Below are positions 34,049 to 42,593 of a DNA stretch of 64,000 bases, piece by piece. The DNA is from Actinophytocola sp. (lineage in GTDB: Bacteria > Actinomycetota > Actinomycetes > Mycobacteriales > Pseudonocardiaceae). The stretch lies in NCBI GenBank assembly GCA_009377475.1, contig WHTY01000005.1, positions 1-64,000 of the forward strand. The letters are read 5' to 3'. A program made the position numbers and the translations under genes. A model generated the notes under the pieces. That model saw only the letters and a list, made by a program, of their open reading frames with translations, made no database searches and was not told the origin of the DNA. Position 1 is the stretch's first letter, and every line of letters starts with the position of its first letter.

Positions 34049-34066
34049 CGCACGCGGGCGCGTGCG
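34049..34066 (-). promoter_or_regulatory. GC hairpin in the rpfB leader
   Basis: CGCACGCG (34049-34056) and CGCGTGCG (34059-34066) form a near-perfect hairpin about 20 nt upstream of the rpfB Shine-Dalgarno. It may modulate translation. It is too short to be assigned to a known riboswitch. Confidence 0.35.
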
Positions 34067-34213
34067 CACGGACTCCCGCAGTCGGCGTCGTCTGAAGCAC
34101 CAGCTCGCAACCGTTGCCCCATCTCCCCGACGTGCACCGACGCGACTGAGGGTTTCCGTGAGCGAACTCAGCGACATCAACCCGTCACCGAGACCACTCA
34201 CTACGGTCACGGG

Positions 34214-34242
34214 ACCATAACGGAGTCCATGGCGTTGCGCAA
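34214..34242 (-). promoter_or_regulatory. Candidate rpfB promoter
   Basis: On the minus strand TTGCGC (34242-34237), a 17-bp spacer, TATGGT (34219-34214). This implies a transcript start near 34207 and a 5' UTR of about 190 nt in the 284-bp tatD-rpfB gap. Confidence 0.4.
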
Positions 34243-34297
34243 ACACCGTGAGCGATGTCGTGAACTTGGTCACTCCCTCGGGTGGACGAGTCCCGCG

Positions 34298-35152
34298 CTA
34301 GTTCTCGCGTTCCGTGCCACTCGGTGTCACGCTGGGCAACGAGAAGATCCGCTCCGCCGTGGCATTGACCGCCGCTGCCAGCGAGGAAACGTCTTCTTCC
34401 CGCAGCTCAGCGAGGCCACGGAGGGTGTAGGCGGCGCAGTAGGGCTCGTTCGGCCGACCCCGGTACGGATGCGGCGTCAGGAACGGCGCGTCGGTCTCAA
34501 CGAGAAGTTGATCCTGCGGCACCAACGTGGCCGCCTCGCGCAGCGGGCGCGCGTTGCGGAACGTCACCGGCCCGGCGAACGACAGCACGTACCCGGCGTC
34601 GACGCAGCGCCGCGCGACGTCGGCGTCCCCGGAGAAGCAGTGGAAGATCACCCGCTCCGGCGCGCCCTCCTCATCGAGGATGCGCAGGACGTCGTCGTGC
34701 GCGTCGCGGTCGTGGATCATCAACGGCTTGCCGACGCGCTTGGCGAGGGCGATGTGCCACCGGAACGCCGCCTGCTGCGACTCCGGCGTCGAGTAGTCCC
34801 AGTAGTAGTCCAGACCGGTCTCCCCGACCGCGACGACGCGCTCACCCGCGACGAGACGTTCGATCTCGGCGCGGGTGGCGTCGTCGAAGTCCGTGGTGCG
34901 GGTGGGGTGGATCGCGACGGCGGCGTAGAGCCGCTCATCCCACGTCGCGGCCTCGGCGGCCCACCGGGCGGCGGGGAGGTCGTCCGCGACGGTCACGACC
35001 CGCGTCACCCCGGCCGCCTCGGCGCGGTCCAGCATCACCGCGACGTCGTCGGCGGTCTCCGCGCCACAGGCGTCCAGGTGGGTGTGGGCGTCGACGATCG
35101 GCGTGGGCAGTCGCACCGGCACCGGTGGCCGCTCACGACGCGTGTCACTCAT
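34298..35152 (-). CDS. tatD: TatD-family metal-dependent hydrolase/DNase
   Basis: 284-aa TIM-barrel amidohydrolase-type nuclease. Metal ligands visible: VDAHTHLDACG (His-x-His), GETGLDYYWDYS, KPLMIHDRDAHDD, FHCFSGD and VETDAPFLTPHPYRG. TatD proteins are 3'-5' exonucleases implicated in DNA repair and turnover. It stands 6 bp after metG, as in mycobacteria (Rv1008/Rv1007c), and is probably co-transcribed. A second, divergent TatD relative (the ebo gene at 54831-55700) serves another context. Confidence 0.96.
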   Translation of the reverse strand: MSDTRRERPPVPVRLPTPIVDAHTHLDACGAETADDVAVMLDRAEAAGVTRVVTVADDLPAARWAAEAATWDERLYAAVAIHPTRTTDFDDATRAEIERLVAGERVVAVGETGLDYYWDYSTPESQQAAFRWHIALAKRVGKPLMIHDRDAHDDVLRILDEEGAPERVIFHCFSGDADVARRCVDAGYVLSFAGPVTFRNARPLREAATLVPQDQLLVETDAPFLTPHPYRGRPNEPYCAAYTLRGLAELREEDVSSLAAAVNATAERIFSLPSVTPSGTEREN

Positions 35153-35158
35153 GCCGGG

Positions 35159-36955
35159 TCACTCGCTCTTGATCGGTGCCCAGGACGGCCCGGTCTCGGC
35201 CAGCGACGGGTCGAGCTTGCCGAAGATCGGACGCGGCTTGGCCAGCGGACGACCCACCTCGATCGGCACCGGCTCCCACCGCGCCTGCTCCGCGGCGTAC
35301 TTCCCGGTGAGGATCGGGTACGACCGGCCAGGCTCGTCCAGGTCATCCACATCGGACAGCTCCGGCTGCGCCGCCCATACCCCGGTGCCGCCCAGCGCCT
35401 CGTGCACCTGCTGCGCCGAATGCGGCAGGAACGGCGTCAGCAGCGTGTTGGCGTCCGAGACAACCTGCAACGCGGTGTGGAGCACGGTGTCGCGGCGCGC
35501 GGGGTCGTCCTTCAACTGCCACGGCTGCTGCTCGGACAGGTACCGGTTCGCCGCCGTCACCACACGCATCGCCTCGTTCGCCGCCTGCCGGAAGCGCGAG
35601 CGCTGCAAGTGCCCGCCCACGACGTCGAACGCCTGCGCCGACAGCGCCGTGAGGTCGGCGTCGGCCTGCTGCGGCGCTTCCGGGTTCGGCACCGCGCCGA
35701 CGTTCTTGTGCGCCATCGAGATGGAGCGGTTGACGAGGTTGCCCCACTCGTTCGCCAGCTCGTAGTTGGTGCGGCGGACGAACTCGTCCCACGTGAAGTC
35801 GACGTCCTGGTTCTCGGGGCCACCCACGGAGATGAAGTAGCGCAGCGCGTCCGGCCCGAACTCCTCGAGGAACTCGTGCACGTAGATCACGGTGCCGCGC
35901 GATGTGGAGAACTTCGAGCCGGACATCGTCAGGAACTCGCTCGAGACGACCTCGGTGGGCAGGTTCAGCGAGCCGAACGCGCCCACCGTGCCCCCCTTGT
36001 CGCCAGCGCCGTTCTGGCCGAGCAGCAGCGACGGCCAGATCAGCGAGTGGAAGACGATGTTGTCCTTGCCCATGAAGTAGTAGCCGCGCGCGTCGGGCGA
36101 CGTCCAGAACTCGCGCCAGGCGTCGTCGTCGCCGCTGCGGCGCGCCCATTCCACGCTGGCCGACAGGTACCCGATCACGGCGTCGAACCACACGTAGAAC
36201 CGCTTCATCGGGGCCTCGCGCCAGCCGTCGAGCGGGACCGGCACGCCCCAGTCGAGGTCGCGGGTGATCGCGCGGGGGCGCAGGTCATCGAGGAGGTTCT
36301 GGCTGAACTTGAGCACGTTCGGCCGCCACTCAGTTCGAGTGGACAGCCACTCGCCAAGCGACTCCGTGAACGCGGGCAGGTCGAGGAACAGGTGCTCGGT
36401 CTCGATGAACTCCGGCTTCTCGCCGTTGATGCGGGACACGGGGTTGCGCAGGTCGGCTGGGTCGAGCTGGTTGCCGCAGTTGTCGCACTGGTCGCCGCGC
36501 GCGCCGTCGTAGCCGCAGATCGGGCAGGTGCCCTCGATGTAGCGGTCAGGCAGCGTGCGGCCGGTGGACGGGCTGATCGCGCCGAGCTGCGTCTTGGCGA
36601 CGACGTAGCCGTTGCGCCACAGCGACAAGAACAGCTCCTGCACCACGCGGTAGTGGTTGCCGGTGGTGGTACGGGTGAACAGGTCGTAGGACAGCCCGAG
36701 GCCGTGCAGGTCGTTGGCGATCTGCCGGTTGTACTTGTCGGCGAGTTCACGGGCGGTCATGCCTTCTTTGTCCGCCTGCACCTGGATCGGGGTGCCGTGC
36801 TCGTCGGTACCGCTGACCATGAGCACCTTGTTCCCCGCCATGCGCTGGTAGCGCGAGAAGACGTCGGAGGGGATGCCGAACCCGGACACGTGGCCGATGT
36901 GGCGGGGACCGTTGGCATAGGGCCAGGCCACCGCGGTGAGAACGGGAGTGCTCAT
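35159..36955 (-). CDS. metG: Methionyl-tRNA synthetase
   Basis: Class I aminoacyl-tRNA synthetase, 598 aa. HIGH motif in [15 protein letters not shown]; four-Cys zinc knuckle [18 protein letters not shown] (about residues 142-159), the larger MetRS1 type; KMSKS loop present as [10 protein letters not shown], with Thr at the fourth motif position. It lacks the C-terminal tRNA-binding (EMAP-II) domain of E. coli MetG. The start is ATG at 36955 ([17 protein letters not shown]); upstream residues are not MetRS-like. Divergent from pabB with a 93-bp gap. Confidence 0.98.
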   Translation of the reverse strand: MSTPVLTAVAWPYANGPRHIGHVSGFGIPSDVFSRYQRMAGNKVLMVSGTDEHGTPIQVQADKEGMTARELADKYNRQIANDLHGLGLSYDLFTRTTTGNHYRVVQELFLSLWRNGYVVAKTQLGAISPSTGRTLPDRYIEGTCPICGYDGARGDQCDNCGNQLDPADLRNPVSRINGEKPEFIETEHLFLDLPAFTESLGEWLSTRTEWRPNVLKFSQNLLDDLRPRAITRDLDWGVPVPLDGWREAPMKRFYVWFDAVIGYLSASVEWARRSGDDDAWREFWTSPDARGYYFMGKDNIVFHSLIWPSLLLGQNGAGDKGGTVGAFGSLNLPTEVVSSEFLTMSGSKFSTSRGTVIYVHEFLEEFGPDALRYFISVGGPENQDVDFTWDEFVRRTNYELANEWGNLVNRSISMAHKNVGAVPNPEAPQQADADLTALSAQAFDVVGGHLQRSRFRQAANEAMRVVTAANRYLSEQQPWQLKDDPARRDTVLHTALQVVSDANTLLTPFLPHSAQQVHEALGGTGVWAAQPELSDVDDLDEPGRSYPILTGKYAAEQARWEPVPIEVGRPLAKPRPIFGKLDPSLAETGPSWAPIKSE

Positions 36956-37048
36956 GCCTGCGTAGCCTACGGATATCCCGCGCGCTGCTGACACGGGCCA
37001 CACGTGCCCCGTTCGAGCTACGACGGGCGGGACGGGGAGGATGGCGGC

Positions 37049-38347
37049 ATGCGGTTGGAGCGGACGGCATTGCGCACCGGCGCGCGGCCCGAGCGGGTGT
37101 TGTCGCTGCTCGACGCCCGTGCCCGGCGGCGTGGGCTACCCGCTCCCGCCGCGCTGACCGGCGACTGGTTCGGCTCACGCGCGGTGATCGCTCCCACCGT
37201 CGAACTCCGCCCGGTCACCGAGGTGGCTGACGCCTTCGCCACGCCGACCCGGCAACCCCTCGTGACCAACTCCGCGAATTCCCCCTGCACTGACGCCGTT
37301 GGCGGGGGCTGGTTCGGCTACCTCGGCTATGACCTGACCGATCCGTCGGGGCGATCCGGGACGCTGCCGCCCGCCGCGTGGGGCTGGGCGGACCACGTGC
37401 TGCGGCTCGACACGACCGGGCAGTGGTGGCTGGAGACGCTCGGCGCCGACCTGGCCGCCCTCGCGGCGGAGTTCAACGCACTGCTCACCGAGGAGCCCGT
37501 CGAGCGCGGCTGGACGGCAACGCACCTACGCAGGCCGGACGGCAGCGCACACACCAAAGCGGTCGCGGCGTGCATGGACGCCATCGCGGACGGCGAGCTG
37601 TTCCAGGCCAACGTCTGCGCCCGCTTCCACGGCGAGTTCGACGGCTCGGCGTGCGAGCTGTTCGCCACCGGCGCGCGGCGGCTGCGGCCCCGGCGCGCGG
37701 CGTACCTGGCGGGCGACTGGGGCGCGGTGGTGTCGTTGTCGCCGGAGCTGTTCCTGGCCCGCACGGGACGTCGAGTGCGGTCCACGCCGATCAAAGGCAC
37801 GCTCCCCCGCCGCGGCGACGCCGACGCGGCCAACGCCGAGCGGCTGCGTCGCTCCAGCAAGGACGTCGCCGAGAACGTGATGATCACCGACCTGGTGCGC
37901 AACGACCTTGGCCGGGTCAGCGCGGTCGGCAGCGTGACGGTGCCCGAACTGCTCACCGTCACCGAGGCGCCAGGCGTGTGGCACCTGGAGTCGACCGTCG
38001 CGTCGGAGCTCGCGCCAGGCATGACCGACGCCGACCTGCTGCGCGCCGCGTTTCCGCCCGGTTCGGTCACCGGCGCGCCGAAGCTGCGAGCGCTCGACCT
38101 CATCGCGGAGCTTGAGCCGGAGGCGCGCGGCGTGTACTGCGGCGCGGCGGGGCTTGTCTCCCCCGTCGCGGGGATGGAGCTGAACGTCGCCATCCGTACG
38201 CTCGAAGTGGCCGACGGCGCGGTCGCGCTTGGTGTCGGCGGCGGAATCACCGCGCTGTCCGATCCGGCGGCCGAGTGGCAGGAATGCCTGCACAAGGCGG
38301 CTCCGCTCGAGGCGCTGCTGCGGCATTTCGCGGACGAGCCCGCGTAA
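37049..38347 (+). CDS. pabB: Aminodeoxychorismate synthase component I
   Basis: Chorismate-utilising enzyme adding an amino group to chorismate for p-aminobenzoate and folate. 432 aa. [11 protein letters not shown] (the PIKGT signature with active-site Lys points to PabB, not TrpE, which has PIAGT), [27 protein letters not shown], and [15 protein letters not shown] are all present. GGGGAGG upstream fixes the ATG at 37049. A glutaminase partner (PabA) is not in the window. Orthologous position to Rv1005c. Confidence 0.95.
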   Translation: MRLERTALRTGARPERVLSLLDARARRRGLPAPAALTGDWFGSRAVIAPTVELRPVTEVADAFATPTRQPLVTNSANSPCTDAVGGGWFGYLGYDLTDPSGRSGTLPPAAWGWADHVLRLDTTGQWWLETLGADLAALAAEFNALLTEEPVERGWTATHLRRPDGSAHTKAVAACMDAIADGELFQANVCARFHGEFDGSACELFATGARRLRPRRAAYLAGDWGAVVSLSPELFLARTGRRVRSTPIKGTLPRRGDADAANAERLRRSSKDVAENVMITDLVRNDLGRVSAVGSVTVPELLTVTEAPGVWHLESTVASELAPGMTDADLLRAAFPPGSVTGAPKLRALDLIAELEPEARGVYCGAAGLVSPVAGMELNVAIRTLEVADGAVALGVGGGITALSDPAAEWQECLHKAAPLEALLRHFADEPA

Positions 38348-38367
38348 CGCGGCAGGCCGAATGGAAT

Positions 38368-38397
38368 TTGTGATCAGAACGTCACGTTGCCTACTGT
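38368..38397 (+). promoter_or_regulatory. Promoter with operator-like palindrome before the MFS gene
   Basis: TTGTGA (38368-38373), 18-bp spacer, TACTGT (38392-38397). The spacer contains the perfect palindrome AACGTCACGTT (38378-38388), a likely repressor site. The start codon is 30 bp downstream. Confidence 0.45.
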
Positions 38398-38426
38398 TCG
38401 GACGACTAACGACCTAGGGGGCACCA

Positions 38427-39698
38427 ATGGCGACGAGCACCGATCAGACCGCTGGCGCGGTCGCGGACACCTTGCCGCGCGAGGTGTGGGTGCTCGTCGC
38501 CGCCAACGTGCTGATCGCGGCGGGGTTCGGCCTGGTGGCGCCCGCGATCCCGATCTTCGCGGACAGCTTCAACGTCGGCGTCACGGCGGCCTCGTTGGTG
38601 ATCAGCGCGTTCGCCGCGGCGCGGCTGCTGTTCGCACCGGTCGCTGGCGGTCTCGTCTCCCGGCTCGGCGAGCGCAAGGTCTACCTCACCGGACTGCTGA
38701 TCGTCGCGCTGTCCACGGGCGCGACCGCGTTCGCCAACGGCTACGTTCAACTGCTGGTCTTCCGCTCGGCCGGTGGCATCGGCTCGACGATGTTCACCGT
38801 CTCGGCGATCGCGCTGCTGATCCACCTCACGCCACCGCCACTGCGTGGCAGGGCGGCTGGCCTGTTCGGCACCGGGTTCCTCATCGGCAATGTCATCGGG
38901 CCGCTGGCTGGCGGCGGACTGATCGAGATCAACATCCGCGCGCCGTTCCTCGTCTACGCGCTGGCGCTGCTGATCACGACGCTGTTCGTGTGGCTGATGC
39001 TGCGTAACTCGACGCTCATCAGCGCGGCGGACAGTGATGACGCGCCCGCACTGACCCTGCCCGCCGCGCTACGCGACCACGCCTACCGCTCGGCGCTGCT
39101 GGCCAACTTCTCGTTCGGGTGGATGGTCTTCGGCGTGCGGGTGGCGTTGGTGCCGCTGTTCTTGGTGCAGGTGCTCCAGCAGCGAGAGGGCCTGGTCGGC
39201 ATCACGTTCGGCGTGTTCGCGGCGGCCAACGTCGCGATGCTGCTGCTGTCCGGCAAACTCGCCGACACCGTCGGCCGCAAGCCGTTCGTGCTCGCCGGGC
39301 TGGGGGTCACCGGGATCGGCACGATCTGGATGGGCCTGACGTCGTCGTTGATCGAGTTCATGGCGGCCACGGTCGTGGCTGGCCTCGGCGCTGGCCTGCT
39401 CACGCCGCCGATGCAGGCGACGGTGGCGGACGTCGTCGGCTCGCGCGGGCGCGGCGGTCCGGTGCTGGCGACGTTCCAGATGGCCGCCGACGTCGGCGCG
39501 ATCATGGGCCCACTGCTGGCGGGTGCGCTGGCCGAGGACGTCTCGTTCGGCTGGGCGTTCGGCATCACGGGCGCGCTGGCCCTGATCGCCGCGCTGGTGT
39601 GGGTGCCAGCGCGGGAGACGCTGCCAACGAAGCAGGAGGAACCGCACCACCCGACGCCGGAGCAGTCCTGCGAGCTGGACGCGCGTCGCCAGCCGTAA
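38427..39698 (+). CDS. MFS efflux transporter
   Basis: 423-aa major-facilitator permease, about 12 transmembrane helices, DHA1-like drug:H+ antiporter type. Helix 1 is VWVLVAANVLIAAGFGLVAP; the loop 2-3 motif A appears as GGLVSRLGERKVYLTGLLI; helix 5 has the GXXXGPLXGG-like motif C (GNVIGPLAGGGLI), a mark of antiporters. The second half repeats motif A as GKLADTVGRKPFVLAG. A short C-terminal hydrophilic tail follows. Substrate unknown. AGGGGGCACCA precedes the ATG. It seems to have its own regulated promoter and faces rsmI tail to tail. Confidence 0.92.
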   Translation: MATSTDQTAGAVADTLPREVWVLVAANVLIAAGFGLVAPAIPIFADSFNVGVTAASLVISAFAAARLLFAPVAGGLVSRLGERKVYLTGLLIVALSTGATAFANGYVQLLVFRSAGGIGSTMFTVSAIALLIHLTPPPLRGRAAGLFGTGFLIGNVIGPLAGGGLIEINIRAPFLVYALALLITTLFVWLMLRNSTLISAADSDDAPALTLPAALRDHAYRSALLANFSFGWMVFGVRVALVPLFLVQVLQQREGLVGITFGVFAAANVAMLLLSGKLADTVGRKPFVLAGLGVTGIGTIWMGLTSSLIEFMAATVVAGLGAGLLTPPMQATVADVVGSRGRGGPVLATFQMAADVGAIMGPLLAGALAEDVSFGWAFGITGALALIAALVWVPARETLPTKQEEPHHPTPEQSCELDARRQP

Positions 39699-39715
39699 CG
39701 ACTCGCGATCGCCGT

Positions 39716-39765
39716 GGATCTTGAGGCGTCCCGGCGATCCATATCACCAGAACGCCTCAAGATCC
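39716..39765. terminator. 14-bp perfect inverted repeat (GATCTTGAGGCGT family), two-way terminator
   Basis: GGATCTTGAGGCGT (39716-39729) pairs perfectly with ACGCCTCAAGATCC (39752-39765); the interior GGCGAT...ATCACC pairs imperfectly. It lies between the convergent MFS and rsmI stops. Near-copies are at 48205-48252 and 52206-52253. Confidence 0.7.
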
Positions 39766-39773
39766 GTCAGTCC

Positions 39774-40628
39774 TTACGACGTCTTCCGCGCGGCGAGCAC
39801 CGCGTCGTACAGCTCCTTCTTGGACACGCCGTGCGCGGCGGCGACGTCGCCTGCCGCCGTCTTCAGCCGGTCCCCGGCGTCCACGCGCTCGCGGACGGCG
39901 GCGACGAGGTCCGCGACGTCCGGCTGCCGCGCGACCGCCCCCGCGACGACGACGGTGATCTCCCCGCGCAGCCCCTCGGCGGCGCGTTCGGCCAGCTCAG
40001 CGAGGGTGCCGCGCAGGACTTCCTCGTACGGCTTCGTCAGCTCCCTGCACACGGCGGCACGTCGCTCGCCACCGAGCACCCGCGCGGCGTCGGCGAGGGT
40101 GGCAGCGATGCGGTGCGGCGACTCGAAGAACACCGTCGTCCGGGGTTCGTCGGCCAGCGTGGCGAGGAACTTCTCCCGCTCGCCCGGTTTGCGGGGCACG
40201 AAGCCGTCGAAGCAGAACCGGTCGGAGGCGAGCCCGGACAACGCCAACGCCGTCGTCACGGCGGACGGCCCCGGCAGGCAGGTGACCGGCAGCTCAGCGT
40301 CCGCGCAGGCGCTGACCAGCGAGAACCCTGGATCGGACACGCTTGGCATCCCGGCGTCGGTCACCAACAGCACGGTCTTGTCGTCGCGGATGGCGGCCAA
40401 CAGCGCGGGGATGCGCGACGTCTCGACGGCGTCGTAGAAGCTGATCAGCCGTCCGGTCAGCGTGACGCCGAGCGCTGCGGCCAGCGCCCGCGTCCTGCGG
40501 GTGTCCTCGGCCGCGATGATGTCGGCGCCGCCAAGCGCGTCGACCAGTCGCGGTGAGGCATCGCGGGAGTCACCAAGCGGCGTCGCGGCCAGCACCAGCC
40601 CGCCCCGGTCGTCTGTCGGCGTGTCCAC
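39774..40628 (-). CDS. rsmI: 16S rRNA (cytidine1402-2'-O)-methyltransferase RsmI
   Basis: SAM-dependent tetrapyrrole-methylase-fold enzyme, 284 aa. LVLAATPLGDSRDASPRLV, AAEDTRRTRAL, ISFYDAVE, VTDAGMPSVSDPG and LPGPSAVTTALALSGL are the usual RsmI blocks; SPHRIAATL and CRELTKPYEEVLRGTL follow. Chosen start is GTG at 40628 with GAGG upstream; upstream in-frame codons are within the 30-bp repeat region. It is divergent from the PMT gene, as Rv1003 and Rv1002c are in mycobacteria. Confidence 0.95.
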   Translation of the reverse strand: MDTPTDDRGGLVLAATPLGDSRDASPRLVDALGGADIIAAEDTRRTRALAAALGVTLTGRLISFYDAVETSRIPALLAAIRDDKTVLLVTDAGMPSVSDPGFSLVSACADAELPVTCLPGPSAVTTALALSGLASDRFCFDGFVPRKPGEREKFLATLADEPRTTVFFESPHRIAATLADAARVLGGERRAAVCRELTKPYEEVLRGTLAELAERAAEGLRGEITVVVAGAVARQPDVADLVAAVRERVDAGDRLKTAAGDVAAAHGVSKKELYDAVLAARKTS

Positions 40629-40645
40629 GACGTCAGCCTCGCACG

Positions 40646-40735
40646 GCGAACGACGCCTTCCCCACACTGGGCGCGGCGAACGACGCTTTCACCGCACCCA
40701 CCGCAGCGAAAGCGTCAATCGGCGCACCAGACGCA
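40646..40735. repeat. Three 30-bp tandem units (GCGAAMGMCG family)
   Basis: Units at 40646-40675, 40676-40705 and 40706-40735 open GCGAACGACGCCTTC, GCGAACGACGCTTTC and GCGAAAGCGTCAATC. The period is ten codons. It fills the divergent rsmI-pmt spacer; the same family is at 59413-59502. Confidence 0.75.
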
Positions 40736-40785
40736 ATCGGCACCCGCACGCCGACCTCACATCAGCGGCCCTAGCATTGAGTCTC

Positions 40786-42408
40786 GTGACCACGGTGCTG
40801 CCCGACAACGCGCTGACCGTGACGCGCAAGCTCCCAGCACGCCCACCCGCGCCGCCGTCCGACGCCGAGCTGACCCTGCTCGGCAAGCCCATGCCGGACG
40901 ACCGGCTGCGCGCGTGGGCCGTCACCCTCATCATCACCGCGATCGGCGCGGTCATCCGGCTGTGGAACCTCGGCTTCCCCACCGACAAGGGCACGCCGGT
41001 CTTCGACGAGAAGCACTACGTCCCGCAGGGCTGGCAGGCGCTGCGCAACGGCGGTTACGAGGACAACTACGGCTACGAGCTGATCGTGCACCCGCCGGTC
41101 GCCAAACAACTGATCGCGCTGGGCGAGTGGCTGTTCGGCTACAACGGCTGGGGCTGGCGGTTCAGCGCCGCGATCGCGGGCATCGTGATCATCTTCCTTG
41201 TCATCCGCATCGCCCGCAGGCTCACCCGCTCCACACTGCTCGGCGCGGTCGCCGGGGTGCTTGTCATCGCGGACGGCGTGCTGCACCTGCAGTCCCGCAT
41301 GGGGATGCTGGACATCTTCCTGACGGTGTTCGTGCTCGCCGCGTTCGGCTGCCTTGTCCGCGACCGCGACCAGGTGCGCGAACGGCTGGCGGGCGCGGTA
41401 CGGCACGACTGGCTGTCGACGTCGCCCTATGGCCCGAAGCTCGGCTTCCGCTGGTGGCGGTTCGGCGCTGGCGTGATGCTCGGCATCGCCTGCGGCGTGA
41501 AGTGGTCCGGCCTGTACTACATCCTCACGTTCCTGCTCCTGCTGCTGGTCCTGGACTGGAGCGCCCGCCGCGCAGCGGGCATCGCCAGGCCGTTGCGAGC
41601 GGTGCTGCTCAGGGACACCGCGCCAGCTGTGCTGTCGCTCGTCGTGCTCGCCGTGCTGCTCTACCTTGGCTCGTGGTGGGCATGGTTCGCCAGCGAGACC
41701 GCCACCGACCGGCACTTCCTTGAGATCGCCAACCCGGAGGGCGGCTACTGGAGCTTCCTGCCCGCCTCACTCGCCGGGGTCATGCCGGACAGCCTCACCG
41801 CGGTGCTGCCGAACGCGCTCGGCTCGCTGGCGCACTACCACGCCAACGTCTTCGACTTCCACGCCAACCTCGCCACCCCGGAGGGTGACCCGCACCCGTG
41901 GGAGTCGAAGCCGTGGACATGGCCGATGGGGCTGCGGCCGATGCTGTACTACTACGGCTCCGGCCAGGAGGCGGCTGGCTGCGGCCAGGCGGAGTGCGTG
42001 CGCGCGACGATGCTGATCGGCACGCCAGCGTTGTGGTGGCTGGCGGTGCCGGTGCTGGCGTGGGGGCTGTGGCGCACGGTGTTCCGCTCGGACTGGCGCT
42101 ACGGGATGGTGCTTGTCGGCTACGCAGCGGGGTTCCTGCCGTGGTTTGCCAACCTCGACCGGCAGATGTACTACTTCTACGCGACGCCGCTGGCGCCGTT
42201 CCTGCTGCTCGGGCTGACGCTGGTGCTCGGGCAGCTCCTCGGCACCGCCCGCGACGGCGCCGAACGCCGAGGCACCGGACTGCTGCTGCTGTCGCTCTAC
42301 ATCGGGCTCGTGGTCGCCAACTTCATCTGGCTGTGGCCGATATTGAATGGCGATTCGATCACAACCGCGCGGTGGGAGGCCGAAATGTGGCTGCCCTCGT
42401 GGCGGTGA
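40786..42408 (+). CDS. pmt: Protein O-mannosyltransferase (PMT family, GT39)
   Basis: 540-aa polytopic enzyme that moves mannose from polyprenyl-phosphate-mannose to Ser/Thr of exported proteins. The catalytic DE pair of the first external loop appears in TPVFDEKHYVPQGWQAL (about residues 67-83); HPPVAKQLIALGEWLFGYNG follows. About 10-11 transmembrane helices are visible, and the C-terminal GCGQAECVRATMLIGTPALWW region matches the actinobacterial PMT C-terminal domain. GTG at 40786 is preferred; TTG at 40777 is possible. Equivalent to Rv1002c. Likely acceptors include lipoproteins and Thr/Pro-rich proteins such as several in this window. Confidence 0.95.
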   Translation: MTTVLPDNALTVTRKLPARPPAPPSDAELTLLGKPMPDDRLRAWAVTLIITAIGAVIRLWNLGFPTDKGTPVFDEKHYVPQGWQALRNGGYEDNYGYELIVHPPVAKQLIALGEWLFGYNGWGWRFSAAIAGIVIIFLVIRIARRLTRSTLLGAVAGVLVIADGVLHLQSRMGMLDIFLTVFVLAAFGCLVRDRDQVRERLAGAVRHDWLSTSPYGPKLGFRWWRFGAGVMLGIACGVKWSGLYYILTFLLLLLVLDWSARRAAGIARPLRAVLLRDTAPAVLSLVVLAVLLYLGSWWAWFASETATDRHFLEIANPEGGYWSFLPASLAGVMPDSLTAVLPNALGSLAHYHANVFDFHANLATPEGDPHPWESKPWTWPMGLRPMLYYYGSGQEAAGCGQAECVRATMLIGTPALWWLAVPVLAWGLWRTVFRSDWRYGMVLVGYAAGFLPWFANLDRQMYYFYATPLAPFLLLGLTLVLGQLLGTARDGAERRGTGLLLLSLYIGLVVANFIWLWPILNGDSITTARWEAEMWLPSWR

Positions 42409-42500
42409 CTCCGGCGCGGGGATAGGCTCCCGTCTCGGCGTGGACCGTCACGACAACGACGGCCGCGCGTCACGACACGGCAGGAGAACACCGTCGGGGC

Positions 42501-42520
42501 GCGGTGGCTCGGCCCACCGC
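42501..42520 (+). promoter_or_regulatory. 7-bp hairpin upstream of the trkH leader ORF
   Basis: GCGGTGG (42501-42507) pairs with CCACCGC (42514-42520), ending 8 bases before the AAGGAG of the leader ORF. It could influence ribosome access there. Confidence 0.4.
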
Positions 42521-42542
42521 TGTAGGTGAAGGAGACGTAAGG

Positions 42543-42593
42543 GTGCGCGGGTTGACCCTGCTCGGCTGCCGCCGAGCGCGCAGGGCGCCATGA
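42543..42593 (+). CDS. 16-aa leader ORF coupled to trkH
   Basis: GTG at 42543 has an excellent Shine-Dalgarno (AAGGAG, 42529-42534, 8-nt spacing). It encodes MRGLTLLGCRRARRAP and stops at TGA 42591-42593, which overlaps the trkH ATG as ATGA. The trkH ATG itself has only a weak site (AGGG), so trkH translation may depend on ribosomes finishing this ORF. A chance ORF is possible, but the signal spacing is unusually good. Confidence 0.55.
   Translation: MRGLTLLGCRRARRAP

Noticed and set aside
42421..42542. c-di-AMP (ydaO-type) riboswitch before trkH
   Set aside because: CGGCAGGAG and GGTGAAGG look suggestive, but the conserved GGGGAnCC and the other core blocks are missing and GGTGAAGGAG is explained as a ribosome site.
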